Shown: positions 36,542 to 49,484, counted from the first letter of the stretch. The stretch is DNA of 64,000 bases from Thunnus maccoyii (GCF_910596095.1 NC_056550.1:13069501-13133500), one strand, 5' to 3'. A program made the numbers and translations. The notes: a model not told the origin generated them from the sequence alone.

Positions 36542-37470
36542 ACATAGGTCAGAAATATGCCTCATATTTCAGTTCAAGGTGAATATTATGTAACATGTGA
36601 AACCTTTTATTTCAGTGTTGATTTTATGATTATCCCAACACTCTGGTTTGATTTTAATGATCTATATGTGAGGATGATGCATTTTCAGACAACATAAAAA
36701 AACAGTGGCTGTGTCTAATTTTTAATTTTTGATCTGTACCCCTGGGAGATGTTGTAATCCCAATCTCCTCTCTTTCTCTCTTTCTTCCTCTATGACTCTC
36801 ACCTGATCTTCAAAGATTCTTTGATGCAGCATTAATACAGTACTCATACTCATTCAGTGCATATGTTTGTTAATTTCAGCATGTGTAATATGCATCTAAT
36901 GTAACAAAAGTGTGAGGTTTTTGTGCATACTTTTACCACCATGGGCATCAAGATTAGTTGTTTGTTTCAGCACTTTGGTAATGAATAACAGTAATGAATG
37001 AATAATATGTTTAATGGTTAAACGGGGATGGTTGGACGCACCCTGTCGCTCTGAAAGGTGTGTTTCCCTATAAGAGGGAATGAGAGGGGGCAAAAGACAT
37101 GCCTGTCATTTATATTTTCAGTCAATTTGCAGTGCAAACACATTTAATGATGAATGAAAAATATCTATGTACACTTTGACTTCCCAGGTTTGGAGGTGGT
37201 TCACATTTTTGTATGTTCAGGCTTCTTCTAACAAAAGCAATTGAGTAACCAGGATCAGAATCAAAGCCTGGTTTGCTTATCTTAATGATAGAATTGATTA
37301 GCAGTGCAAGTATTACTGCTCTCCACAAGAACAAAGGACAAAGGAGTGGAAATCATAATGAAAGTAAAGAAAAAAAAGTACAGAAGAAAAGAAAGATAAG
37401 AAAAGGATGTAAAGGGATGTAGAAGAAGAGGCTGTAGAATGAAGAACAAACACTGTATCCATTTTAGAGG

Positions 37471-39345
37471 TTTTTTAACTCATTGTTGCTTTTTTACAAA
37501 ATGTACAAAAAGGGTGTTTTCATAATACATTAATTTTGTTTTTGTGCAATGTAAACACTGATGTGATAAAATATAATCTGAAATTCTGAAGCTTCTTGCA
37601 TGCTTTGTGTGTGTCTCTACATTCATTTTTGCTTAGCACCTGAAATAGATTTATCTTTATTCTGTAAAATCCCTGACAGCTATCCATACATCCCAGAAAC
37701 AATAAATCAACTGAGTTCAAGGCCACATGGATATTTCTGAGTCTTTACAAGGGAGGGGAAGAACTGGCTGAGTGCCAACTCACCAGAGAGAGAAAAGGTA
37801 ATCCTAGGTGGTGTGTGCTCTCTCTCTCAGAAATATGATGCATTGTACTGACAATGCACCAGACAAAAACTTGACAATGCTCTCTTTGTGTGTTTATTGA
37901 GTAATCAAGCAATTCTCCACTGCTTCATCGGCATGTTGGAGATCAGAGTCCAGTGTGTTTCATGTGATGAACATGATGAACATGATGATGAATAAATGAC
38001 CAGTATCCAATCAGCGGCATGAAATGGGGGCCATAAACTGTACAGGTAAGCCCAGGATGCTCTGTTTAAATATTCTCCACCACAGTGTTGGTTTCAAAGA
38101 ACACAACTGCCCGGTTTCTTGCCTACATGGATTTCTTCAGCGCGTATCTTGTTTAGAAACAACAGGAGCAGTTCCAGTATCTCAGAAAGCCTTGTTGCGT
38201 TGAGGGACACACTTAATAGAATAAATTGAGTTTGTTGGCACTTTCTTGTTGTCAGAGAGACTCATCCTGTCCAGCCATGGTCAATGTGAAGGCACTCACT
38301 TGGCCTGTGGGTATCATCCGAATAACAGCAGTCATCCTCAGTTGTCTCGCTTTTAGCCTGGTGGCAAGTGCTGGATATGTCTCGTCTCCTTACTGGGCGT
38401 GGTGCATGTTCACCTGGTGCTTCTGCTTCTTCTTCACCTTTCTAATTCTCATCCTGGAGTTCACCACTCTCAATGAAAAATTACCTTTCTGCTGGGATAA
38501 CTTCACCGCTACCTTTGTTATGCTGGCAAGCATGATGTGCCAAGCTGCCTGCACCATATACCCCTTGTTTTTTGCTTGCAATATCTGCTACCGCCAGATC
38601 GCTGCCTCTGTGATGGCCGCGCTCTGTGCCGTGACGTATTATGGCGAAATGAGGCAAAAGGGCTTTGCTGAACAAAACAGCAGTTTCTTCTCCAAGTTTC
38701 CTGGCAAAATGAAGATGGTGGAGACCTTCTTCCCCTGTCTCATCTTCATATCTCTGGAGAAAGACCAATACTTCACCTCCCCAGGACTGCAGTGGTGCGT
38801 GGCCGTGTACTCTTTGTGCTTCATCTTTGCCGTCCTCATAATCCTGATCACCATTGCAGATCTGACCTCAATTTTCCCATTTTGTTTTGACAAGCTAGTG
38901 CTCATCTACAATGTTTCGGCATTGTTGTTGTATATGTCAGCTATGGTGATCTGGCCACTGTATACTTTACACAAGGGACCCATTAACTTCATATATCCCT
39001 GGTTGAAACTGGTGGTGGTCACCGTTATGACAGTTCTCAATTTTATTGCTTACACCCTGGACACTGCCTACTTTATACGCCGCATATTCTTTGTTGATAA
39101 CCAGTGAAGCTGACAACAAAATGTATCCTGAGTTTGAATCATTGTGTTCTGTAAACTTTGTGCCTTTTCTTTAAAGAGATTCACTCATTTGTTGTTTTTG
39201 ACACAACGGAAATGCTGACTCCAAAATCACGTATATTCTCCTAATGATGTTCAAGTGCCGTCAAAGATGAGTAATTACAATAATTAAATGTTGGGTGCCC
39301 ATGATAATATGCAAAAAGCAGTAAAATTAGTTAGTGATTAGAATT
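37471..39345 (+). repeat. MYADM tandem duplication, unit 1
   Basis: This unit includes 5' flank, the copy 2 gene and its 3' untranslated region. Its flank 37471-37735 recurs at 39346-39640, and 37755-38276 recurs at 40985-41499. The 3' flank after 39107 recurs after 42351. The left breakpoint lies in a T-run. Confidence 0.85.
38277..39107 (+). CDS. myadm-like: MYADM-like membrane protein, copy 2 (single exon)
   Basis: One open frame of 276 residues. I chose the ATG at 38277 (MVNVKALTWPVGIIRI) because the same position starts copy 3 in an identical context, tcctgtccagccATGGTC. An in-frame ATG 17 codons earlier lies in what is 5' untranslated sequence of copy 3. Hydrophobic segments follow the MYADM pattern: VILSCLAFSLVASAGY, WCMFTWCFCFFFTFLILILE, the FVMLASMM helix, a second MARVEL-type block (METFFPCLIFIS to LIILITIADLTSIFPF), then YMSAMVIWPLYTL and LNFIAYTLDTAY near the end. 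It is very similar to copy 3. No intron interrupts the frame, unlike copy 1. Confidence 0.9.
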   Translation: MVNVKALTWPVGIIRITAVILSCLAFSLVASAGYVSSPYWAWCMFTWCFCFFFTFLILILEFTTLNEKLPFCWDNFTATFVMLASMMCQAACTIYPLFFACNICYRQIAASVMAALCAVTYYGEMRQKGFAEQNSSFFSKFPGKMKMVETFFPCLIFISLEKDQYFTSPGLQWCVAVYSLCFIFAVLIILITIADLTSIFPFCFDKLVLIYNVSALLLYMSAMVIWPLYTLHKGPINFIYPWLKLVVVTVMTVLNFIAYTLDTAYFIRRIFFVDNQ

Positions 39346-39988
39346 TTTTTAAACTCGTTGCTTTTTTATGAAATATACAAAAAGGGTGTTTTCATAATAC
39401 ATTAATTTTTTTTGTGCAATGTAAACACTGATGTAATAAAATATAATCTGAAATATCATTCTGAAGCTTCTTGCATGCTTTGTGTGTGGTCAGATTTAAA
39501 AAGTGACTCTTTTAAAGACATAAACGCTCCACATTCATCTTTGCCTAGCACCTGGAATAGACTTATCTTTATGCTGTAAAATCAACTATCCATACTTCCC
39601 AGAAACAATGAATCAACTGAGTTCAAGGCCAGGATAACAGTGATTTTCCATAGGATGTGACTTACACCTTCTGAGAGAGATTTAAATAGTGATTATCATC
39701 TGATGTATTTCTTGTATATATTATATATGTTACAAATGGTGTTCTTAAACTTAGTGTTCAGTTTAGTCTGTCATTCCACACCTGTTCCAAATACTTTCAT
39801 GCTGTGTCTATTTTAAGCTCCTTGCTGTGTAAATGAGTAGTGTAATGAGATAGTTGACTGTATGTAAGTTATTTAGCTTTGTTTACCAGTTAGTTTATGT
39901 TGTACTTTTGTTGGAGCCAGTGGTAGGACAAATTATAGTTATGTAGATTTCTGTCTCTTTAATGTGTTGATTTGACAAGCCTTTAGAG

Positions 39989-40754
39989 CAGGGGTTCTCA
40001 ACTTTTTGTGACTTAAGGCCCACTTCTGATTTTTTTTCTTCTGATTTCCCAAATAGGACCACCTTCCCAAATAAATGAAAAAAAAAACATGACAAAAAAA
40101 GTGGGGTAAATTTGTGTTATGCCACTGTCAGCTGTAATGACCCAAATAAATATTCTGTTTACCCTTAGTGAGACACTCAGGCTTGCTTCTGAGAAATAAT
40201 GAGATCAAGTCGTGTTGGGTGAGAGGCTGACACACAGAGTAGGATTCCAAGTTGCTTTCTCTTTTTTCCCTGCCTTTGATTTTGTGACAGTCAAAATGGA
40301 AACCCCTGGCTCACATAAATAGTGATAGAGAGGGCAGCCAGTATCCAGAATGAAGCAAGGTCAAATTGTGTGAGCTGAAGCTTCAGGCTGCTGTCTACTG
40401 AGCGTTCAATCAGTTCATTTTAAACACAGTGGATAGAGACATGTATTCTGAAGCAGGATGCATAGAGAAAGCTAGCTAACTAACAGTGGCAAAACATGTT
40501 TGTCTCTACCTAATGATGTGTAGTGATTGGCACAGTGATATTAAAATGTGACTGGTCATTGAAATTATGCATTTTAATTTTTTATTTATTTGGATTCTTG
40601 AGTACATTTAGTTATAAAAATATTTAGCTATGTAAACTTGTAAATTACCAGAAAAAATAATTTTAACCATTTGGCAGTACCACTGCCTCCACAGCCCACT
40701 AGATGGCGCTCTGAGGCTCACCTGTGGGCCGTGGCCCACTGTTGAGAATGGCTG
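39989..40754. mobile_element. Non-autonomous hAT element (Charlie-like ends)
   Basis: It begins CAGGGGTTCTCAACTTTTTG and ends CACTGTTGAGAATGGCTG; the two are imperfect inverted repeats. A perfect 8-bp target duplication, CTTTAGAG, lies at 39981-39988 and 40755-40762, which fixes the borders and the superfamily. No transposase is encoded. It sits only in duplication unit 2. Confidence 0.92.
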
Positions 40755-41499
40755 CTTTAGAGGATAGTCTTGTTTGTTCTTCAATTCAATGTGATAACAA
40801 TGTCACTCTGTTATCCGATGCTGCTTTGGTCCACACCTGTGTGCTGTTATTCTGCCATATCTAGTTGAGAAGAAATATTATTTATAGACTAGTTGAACTC
40901 TTGACCCTTGTTTCTATCTGAGGGTTGATCATTGACCTTTAGGGTTAGCTATGGGTATTGCTGAGTTTTAAAAGGGTACTTAAGAACTGACTGGGTGCCA
41001 ACTCACCAGAGAGAGAAAAGGTAATCCTAGATTGTGTGTGCTCTCTCTTTCAGAAATATGATGCATTGTGCTTCTGATAGCATTGTTTGATTACGTTGTT
41101 TCAAAACCTGACAATGCTCTCTTTGTGTGTTTATTGAGAAATCAAGCAATTCTCAATTATCTCATCAGTATGTTGGAGATTAGAGTCCAATGTGTGTTTC
41201 GTGTGGTAAACATGATAACGCCCAACCAGTATCCAATCAGTGGCATGAAACAGGGACCATAAACCGTACTGATAAGCCCAGGATGCTCTGTTTGAATATA
41301 CTCCACCACAGTTTCGATTTGAAAGAACAGACCTGCCCGGTTTTTTGCCTACATGGATTTCTTCAGCATGGATCTGGTTTAGAAACAACAGGAGCAGTTT
41401 TGGTATCTCAGAAGGCCTTGTTGTGCTGAGGGATGCACTTAGAATAAATCGAGTTTGTTGGCAATTTTTTGATGTCAAAGAGACTCATCCTGTCCAGCC

Positions 41500-42351
41500 A
41501 TGGTCAATGTGGAGTTCCGGTCGCTCACTCAGCCTGTGGGCATCATGCGAATAATGGCAGCCATCCTCACTTGTATGTGTTTTAGCCTTGTGGCAACTGT
41601 TGGATATGTCTCATCTCCCTACTGGGCGTGGTGCATGTTCACTTGGTGCTTCTGCTGCTTCTTCACCCTTCTAATTCTCATCCTGGAGTTCACCACTCTC
41701 AACATAAAATTACCTTTCGCCTGGGATGACTTCACCACTGCCTTTGCTATGCTGGCAAGCCTCATGTGCCTGACCACCTCCATCATATACCCCACCTTTT
41801 TCACTTGCAAGGCCTGCCACCGCGAGATCGCTGCCTCTGTGGTGTCCTGGGTCTGTTTTGGGGTGTATGCAGGTGAAGTGGCCCTAAACTTCCTTCGTCC
41901 AAGTGGACAGAACAGCGGGTTCCTCTCCACGTTGCCCGGCATAATGAAGATGCTGGAGACCTTTCTTGCCTGTCTCATCTTCACATCTCTGGAGAACAGG
42001 CAATTCATCTCCCCTGGACTGAAGTGGTGTGTGGCTGTGTACTCCTTGTGCTTCATCTTTGCTCTCTTCATAATCCTGATCACCATGGGAAATCTGACCT
42101 CAATTTTCCCCTTCTGTTTTGACAAGCTAGTAATCATCTATAACATTTTGGCAGCAATGATGTATATGTCAGCTATGGTGATCTGGCCACTGTATAGTTT
42201 CCAAAATAATAAGAGACCCAGTGACTGTGGCCACCTATGTCACTGGGATAAACTGGTGGTGGTCACCTTTATGACAATTTTCAATTTTATTGCTTACACC
42301 CTGGACACTGCCTACTCTATACGCCTTGTGTTCTGTGTTGATAACCAGTGA
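41500..42351 (+). CDS. myadm-like: MYADM-like membrane protein, copy 3 (single exon)
   Basis: An intronless frame of 283 residues starting MVNVEFRSLTQPVGIMRIMA. The layout is the same as copy 2: two MARVEL-type four-helix regions, a first loop with YVSSPYWAWCMFTWCFCCFF, a conserved FTTAFAMLASLM helix followed by a Cys-rich FFTCKACHRE loop, and FNFIAYTLDTAYSIRLVF near the C terminus. The duplicated sequence extends at least 500 bases upstream and about 220 bases downstream, so copies 2 and 3 arose by segmental duplication and not by retroposition of one another. A possible AATAAA lies at 42596. Membrane-domain roles are inferred from mammalian MYADM only. Confidence 0.9.
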   Translation: MVNVEFRSLTQPVGIMRIMAAILTCMCFSLVATVGYVSSPYWAWCMFTWCFCCFFTLLILILEFTTLNIKLPFAWDDFTTAFAMLASLMCLTTSIIYPTFFTCKACHREIAASVVSWVCFGVYAGEVALNFLRPSGQNSGFLSTLPGIMKMLETFLACLIFTSLENRQFISPGLKWCVAVYSLCFIFALFIILITMGNLTSIFPFCFDKLVIIYNILAAMMYMSAMVIWPLYSFQNNKRPSDCGHLCHWDKLVVVTFMTIFNFIAYTLDTAYSIRLVFCVDNQ

Positions 42352-42789
42352 AGCTGACAACAAAATGTATCCTGGGTTTGAATCATTGTGTTCTGTAAAC
42401 TTTGAGCCTTTTCTTTAAAGAGATTCATTTGTTGTTGTATTTTGACACAATGGAAATGCTGACTCCAAAATAACATATATTCTGCTTATGATGTTCATCA
42501 AGTGATTGTGATAATTAAATGTTGGGTGCCCATGATAGTCTACAAAAGACAGTAAAGTTAGTTAATGATTAAAACTGTCTTATCACTGTCGTAAAAATAA
42601 AAAAATAGCCTGGTAGAACTTTGGATCCTGATACACCAAGTGTTATCAAACGGGGTGAAGGTAATAATACCGAGCGCATACTTCATTTTATCACACTGTA
42701 GTGAAATTATGGCGCAAGTGAATCCATGAGGGGTTTTACATTCATGATGTTCATCTTTTCACTTGTGAGTGCTGCAACTTGCTGATTAA

Positions 42790-43040
42790 GTGAATAGTTT
42801 CATATAGGGAGATCCACTTATTCACTTTCTTGCAGAGAGTTTGATGAGACAATCAATAGAACTCTCATATCTGTCCATCAAATATAAGGTGACCGCCAGC
42901 AGCCGGTTAGCTTAGCTTAGCATGAAGACCAGAAACAGCTTGACTAGCTCTGTTCAAAGGTGACAAAATACTCCTACCAACATCTCTCATCTCTCTTTTT
43001 TTAATGGATTAAACATCAAGAAAGTAAATAAGCGTGTCCC
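42790..43040. repeat. Teleost dispersed repeat (AGCCGGTTAGCTTAGC family)
   Basis: It contains 'gatccacttattcactttcttgc', 'gcagccggttagcttagctt' style sequence and 'agctctgttcaaaggtgac', a run of words I know from many fish introns. Only part of the family consensus seems present. Confidence 0.6.
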
Positions 43041-43049
43041 AAAATGTCA

Positions 43050-46000
43050 AACTCTCACTATAATTATAGTTGGTTAGGATTAGGGTTAGAGTTGGGGTTT
43101 TCTAATGCTGTTTTGTGATACATTCATTTTCTATGGTAGAGAATCGACAACAGATGTATAGTGAATGCAGGACAGATGGGATGAGGTGGGAAGGAACAAG
43201 AGAGAAACACCGGTGAAAGAGAGAAAAAACAAAGAAAGAGAGATTGATGAGACAGAGGCAGAAAGGCAGAGAGGAGACAGACAGCAAGAGATTTCCAGAC
43301 TTTGGAAGGAAGTGTGGGAAAAGTGAAAAAGAAAATCCTTTAATCAACAGACAGCTGCAGCATATACAGTTGGATTTGTTGCAAGGTTTTATCTTTCTTT
43401 TTTCTTATTTAGCTTCTTTTCTTCTTCAGCTATGTGGTGGAAAGCCAGAAAGTATGACGTCAGTTGATTCTTTTCTTTTTTTAACCAATTGGGAACTTAA
43501 AAAGATGTCACCCAAATCTCACGTGTAATCCTACAGCTATTGTGCTACCTGGTACAGCAATCTGTGTGAGTGGCATTTAAGTGAACTCAGGTCAAATAGA
43601 GCAACTGAAGCGTGGAATTTTTGCTTTTCTTCTCATGTCAGTCTGTCAGAAAGGCAGAGCATGTTTAAGTCAATAGCTTATATATGCCAGACACGGCAGC
43701 AAATTGCAGATGGCAAGTTCTGCTTTGACTTGGATTACACAAGGGACACAAATGCATTGAATGGTGTGTTCTTCACATTATCTTGCTCAAGGTTACTGTA
43801 TGAAAAGGTCTACATAAAACTAAACTGGATAGTCCATGGACAAAGTGCCATGTAAAACTATAAATAAGAAAAAGGTCTGCATGTTCTGCTATGTTAATCA
43901 AATCAGTGACATTCCTCTCTCTCACTCTGTTGATCTGAACAGTGGCTAATAAAAACCCAGTGGGAGGGCTGGTTGAAAATGGCAGACAATCATTAATATT
44001 AGTAGAAAGATACAACTTTTGGTCCTAGTGTGGTTTGTAATGTTTACTGAACTGGATTACTATGTTCGTTGATGTAAAGCAGTGCTACCAGAACTTTTTT
44101 GTTTTTTATATATTTTAGTCAAATTTATAGTCAAATCAAGTTTAATGTATCTAAATATTTGCACTAGCAAAAGTTATTAATTTACTTCTCTAAATATATG
44201 TTTTACCTCTGACTTGTTCTTGATTGTAGAAATTTACATTTTTTACATGTTACTCCCGAATTTCAGCATCTTTGTCCTAATAAAGCACTGAACTTAAATC
44301 AAGCTGTATATGAATGTCATTTCTAGGAGACAGGGTTGGTATACGATCTAAACAATTTCCAGTTTGATCAAAGATATTACCAACAACAACCTTTTCTCAC
44401 TTTATTTTTATACTTAGATTTTCTAATTTTAATGAATTTACATGGATGATTTTATGCAATAATGCTGATAAGAAACCTGAATAAATGACTTGACTTAAGT
44501 TATCAGCAACAATCATAAGATCTGATAGATTTTTAACATAATGCTCCTTTATGAAATAGCCTCTGACTCATTTTAAAAGTCACCTCAGGCTCCTGTTGCC
44601 ACAAAAAAAAGCGAATATTTCATCCTCCACCAATAATGTTGATGCCCTTTGGGACAATCAGTGACAAGCTGCATCACCTGCAGGTTCCATCAAAATTGGG
44701 CTTGTGGTGTGGAAATTACAGTCTCTCAAAGTTACAATATTTGACCTTAAATTATAGCACCCCATCAGGCTTATCAGTGAAAGCTTTTAAACACAGCACA
44801 GTGAGCACAATGCCAAAGTGTATCATAAATGCAAATCCAGTCCAATTTTTGTCAAAGTTGGTTTAGCCAGAGATAAAAATAAATAAATAAATAAAAAAAA
44901 GTGGCTGTGATTGGGTGCAGAAAGTGCAGTAAGGGCTTTTTTCACCTTTAGTCATCCTGGATTGATCCTTTTCTGCAAGATTTCAGTCCAAAGTTGCAGT
45001 TTTCCAAATTAATTAGCATATTTTTAATTATGCTACAATCACATATATACAGTATGTGTATGTGGAAATAAGTATGCATAATATCAGACACTTACACAGA
45101 ATAAACACCATTTAATGACATACATGGCCCTGAAACCTGAGAGATCTTTCAACATCCTTGTCTTGCTGCATGCTATGATCCACTGAGGTGAGCACAACTG
45201 ATAAGCACGGTTGTAACAACATATGAGTCACACGGACTTACATCTACTGTACTCTGTTCCCTTTTCTGTGGTCATTATCTTCTATTAAACTTCTCCTCTA
45301 ATTAGTGGCCTTTGATTCAGCTCTGCTGCAATCAGTCTCAAGCCCTTCTGGGGTTGGAGGAAGACGTAGTGAAATGAATCACCACAAATGAGTTGGCACT
45401 GCTTCAAGAGTGCAAGGGGGAAAAATTAATGAAGTTTTTTATTTGAAAAACAAGCGTATGTAAATATCACTGCATGTTGGCACTGTACAGAAGAACACTA
45501 AGTCTAATTATAATATAAAGTTTAGTGTCCAGATAGTGAGCTGCATACATTGTTTGATTTAAGTGGATTTATTGTGTACAATCCAAACAGAATTTTATTT
45601 TATTTTCATTTTATTATGTATTGGTATTTTACTCTTTATAGTGAAAATTGATTTCAGAATCAGAATCTATATACAAAGAATGTGTCTTGGCATTTGCTCC
45701 CACAAATGCAGCATAGAAGAATAAAGAATGAAAATAGAGCAAAAGTAAGGTAATAATAAAATAATGAAATAAAACAAAAATTATATTAAAAATACATTTA
45801 AACTCTATTTAAAATGACTTTGCAAATGAAGTATTGACTGTGCTAAAGAGAAAGACACAAAACATAACATATGAATAGAATTATAGCCTAATAGTTATGA
45901 AATGGGATATAAAACTTGAAATGAAATACTGACTGGGCAAAAGACATATGGACCATGAAATATATGAAAGTGACAAGGGAAAAAATTTGATGTGCAATAA

Positions 46001-46330
46001 ATAATTAAATTATATAACAGTGGAGGTGGCCATGGTTGCCATTATTATTCAAGAAACATTGATTTCTTAATATCCCACAAGTTCTCTTTTAATTATAACA
46101 ACTCTTTCAGAGAAACACAGTCATAATTCTATAGTCCATGGGTGGAGTTAACCTTGAAAGGATGTCAGGTTGTCAAGTTCATGCTCCTGCTTAGTGTGAA
46201 TACGTTTTTACTTTTTGTTTTGTTTGTACATAACGACCCATCGGAGCATTTTCTAATCAGGCACCTCTATTGGCAGTAATTGGCAGGACAACATTTGTCT
46301 GTGCTTTCCAAAACTGTTACAAATCACTGT
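43050..46330. other. Intergenic stretch, no gene recognised
   Basis: AT-rich sequence with an (AAAT) run at 44877-44900 and a possible old repeat at 45650-45990. ORFs are short and featureless. Confidence 0.45.
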
Positions 46331-46770
46331 CAAAAATTATGATGTTTTATGATGTGACGACACTGTGGTTAAGGTGTAGTTAGGTTTAGTGACAAAAACT
46401 GCTTGGTTAGGTTTAGGGAAAGATCATGGTTTGGGTTCAAATGTTCACTTGAAACGTGAATTTGACAACCTTAGTCATCATGGCAACAGTAAATGCCACG
46501 ACAATTGTAGTTACAGTTTGTAAAAAACTGTCCTGACTTGAAACAAAGCAAGGGCCACTAAGTCCACTTTTTGCAAGTTAGGATTTAATCAGCCACCCAA
46601 CCTGCCACTTCTGAATATGGAAATTTGTCACCTTATATAAATGTCATCTGTACTGCATCACTTCTTTACATCATGAGTACTACAGTCGCTAGATGGCGCC
46701 TTTCACTGAAGCATAACTATATGTTGTTTTTGGCAACTGACATTACGACTTAAAGTGTCATTTTCCTTGC
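46330..46770. repeat. Dispersed repeat with GGTTAGGTTTAG words
   Basis: It contains 'aaggtgtagttaggtttagtg', 'ttggttaggtttagggaaag' and 'atcatggtttgggttcaaat', then 'cgctagatggcgcc'. This word order is familiar from teleost interspersed repeats. Confidence 0.5.
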
Positions 46771-48208
46771 AAGGACAGGCTCCAATAATGTGTGTGTGAG
46801 GGAAGCATGTGTGTTATGCATATGAGCCCCTGTATGACATATTCCCTATCACATTGTCATTGTGCCATGTTCACCTCTATTACTGCTACATGGCTTTGTT
46901 CTCTGTCCTGCTGTATTTCTGCACAGACACAAGCACAAGAATTAGTTTCAAGGAATATGTTGCTGTATTTAAGAAACATCTATCACCTGGTTAGCTGTGT
47001 TTCCAATATGAAATGTTTTCTCTTTCATAATATCTTTAATAAGCTGACAGCTTCAGTGATTTTTCATGATGAAAAATCTTGTCATCAGTTAGATGTTACA
47101 TAACAGAGTGGACCAAATGGTAGTCAACTTGTTTAAAAATATACCATTTCAAATAAAGCATCTCATATCTCACTCTTAACTATGATTTATTAGGTATTAA
47201 TATTAGTGGACAACTTTTCCTTTCATCAACACAAACATGCTATTAAAATGTCAGAAACATTTACAATGACACTGTTTAGCTGGAATGAGACTGTAATAAC
47301 TTTACTTACTGATAATGAGTCAGTCAGAAACAATTTTCATGTAACTCTACAAAATTTAACCAATTAAGGATTGATCATATATGTATGTATGGTATTCACA
47401 CTGTATTTTATTGCAATCTGAACAGTGTCACAACCTCAGTTATTCACTGTCACTTCAACTCAGCTGTTTTATTTTCTTGGTCATGCAAAGAGGACATTTT
47501 ATGAAGCCAGACTATGAAGCAGTTAACTTTTTATGTTTGTGTTTCCCCACAGATTTTACAGTGTATGTAACCAGGGAAACACTTCAAGGAAAGAAATTCA
47601 AACTTTCTTGCATGGTGATCATTTTATTTCTACAGCTCGTTTTGAAACAAATTCATAAAGTGCTTCACAGTGCTAGACAGACAATATAACAAAGGCAACA
47701 ATAAAATACCAGATGTGACCATAAAAAATGTTTTTAAAAAGTGAAAAAGGACATGACCTCTTCTGACTGTAGATCTAGAAGACTGTAAAAGATGTATACT
47801 CATTTTTGGGACAAGGATTTATGTGTACTGATATCAAAGTGCTAAAATACTCAATTTGCTGGCTACACCACTGATTTCTTAACATTTTTAAGGTTTAAAA
47901 TTCTCTCACATTCACACACACCTGTCTGCTGGCATGGTGATCCTGAGCTCCTTCCATTTTGGGCAGATTCTCCCTCTAAGCAGGCAGCGGGTTAAATACA
48001 GGCTGGCTTGGAAAATCCTTGCCAGTATCTACTTAAAAAGATAGTGTCCTGACAAGTTGTCATTATGATTGTCCCTAATTAACTCCTCCGGTTTGCCCCT
48101 CAAGGGAAAAATACAAAGGGGCTTTGTTAGAGTGAATATTAAGTGCTACAATTTATCCGCATAATGGAAAAAGGAATATAAATGTGACTTCAAACTGTGG
48201 AATTCGGC

Positions 48209-48254
48209 AAACATCATTTGGAGATTTTTAATCAAAAATCTCCAAATGATGTTT
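48209..48254. repeat. Perfect 21-bp inverted repeat with a 4-base loop
   Basis: The left arm is 48209-48229 (AAACATCATTTGGAGATTTT plus T), the loop is AATC, and the right arm 48234-48254 is the exact reverse complement. The bases just outside do not pair. It is too short for a normal miRNA precursor or an element with internal sequence. Confidence 0.95.
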
Positions 48255-49484
48255 CGGGATGGCGGAGAATATTTGATATTGTCTTGTCATTTAAACTGCC
48301 CTATCCATTCAGTCTTTCTTGTTGGATTTAATTTTGTGAAATCGATAGAAAAACACGGCAGCATTGCTTTGCTTTCATAGTCAATGGCTAGGTATTGACC
48401 AGGACATTAGGGTCAGTACAATAAACTACCATTAGCTGGAACAAAATACAGGTCAATGTTTGGTCAAATATTTGTATCTACAATAATAAAGCATTTTCAT
48501 TCAGTCTGCAGTCAGTGCAAGAAACAAAACATAACAAAAGGCAATATATCAAAGTCATAGGGTTACAGACACAAGTCCTTTTCTCTGCAGCTTTGCATTA
48601 ACAATTCATATGAAGGTGAGGGAATTTATTATCTCTCAAGCTTCCTAACCATGAAATGAAACCCTCTCAAAGCTTCTAATGAATTCCAGATGTGATTGTG
48701 AAATACTAATATTGAGTGAAGTGAGTTGCATACTTTGTCTAAATGAAATGATCAGTTCAATGGCTCCAATAACGTTACTTTACTTTACCTGAATTTATCT
48801 ATTTTGCTCAAACCTATAGTAGCCGGGACTAAATTTGGGTAAGCTCATTTTTATTGTACTATTTAAAGCATGTATATGTATGCAACAAAATTTTGCAAAA
48901 ATGTCATTGTAATGAACAGTAAAAGACCTAATAATCATTGGTCTATTGTTCTCTTTTACTAAGGATAAGACTTATTTTGAACTAGCTTTAAGGAGCTGAA
49001 AAATCCAGGTTGATGTCAAATAATCAACAATCAAATCAAACCACAGTAACCCAGTTTTAACAGGAGCTCAATCATGCCTCATGTTGGCTAACCTGACACC
49101 ACATATCCACAGGGTAGCCACAAAATGAGTATCTGTGATTGAGCTACCACTTAATCACCACCTCACCTGTTACCAATGACCACAAATAGTAAGTGGAAAC
49201 CCATGGCAACAGTCTGCAGGAATATGGGAATAACAGTGAAATCACACTTAAGGAAAATATACCACACTGAAATCAAAACACCCTGAGTGTGTAAAGAATG
49301 TTATTAAAACATACTGAGTTTAAGAATTAAATTGCTACCCCAAGGTATTAACCCTTTATTTTCCACCACTTAGTTACTAATTTCAAAAGCAACCGGCCAA
49401 CAGTGATAGCAGTCTTACAACTTCCATTAAACTGGCTAAAATCTGCAGCATCCTTTTTACTGTTTACACCTGCATTGACTGGTT

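Larger units (their letters stand above)
39346..42570 (+). repeat. MYADM tandem duplication, unit 2
   Basis: Second unit of the duplication. It is about 1.35 kb longer than unit 1 because extra sequence, including a 766-bp hAT element, lies between its two flank segments (39640-40985). Confidence 0.85.

Noticed and set aside
37755-37850. Possible very short intron upstream of MYADM-like copy 2 (AAAAG|GTAATC to CTCTCTCAG)
   Set aside because: The interval is under 50 bases, too short for a normal vertebrate intron.
41619-42137. 172-codon minus-strand ORF
   Set aside because: It is the antisense shadow of MYADM-like copy 3; the plus-strand frame matches the family.
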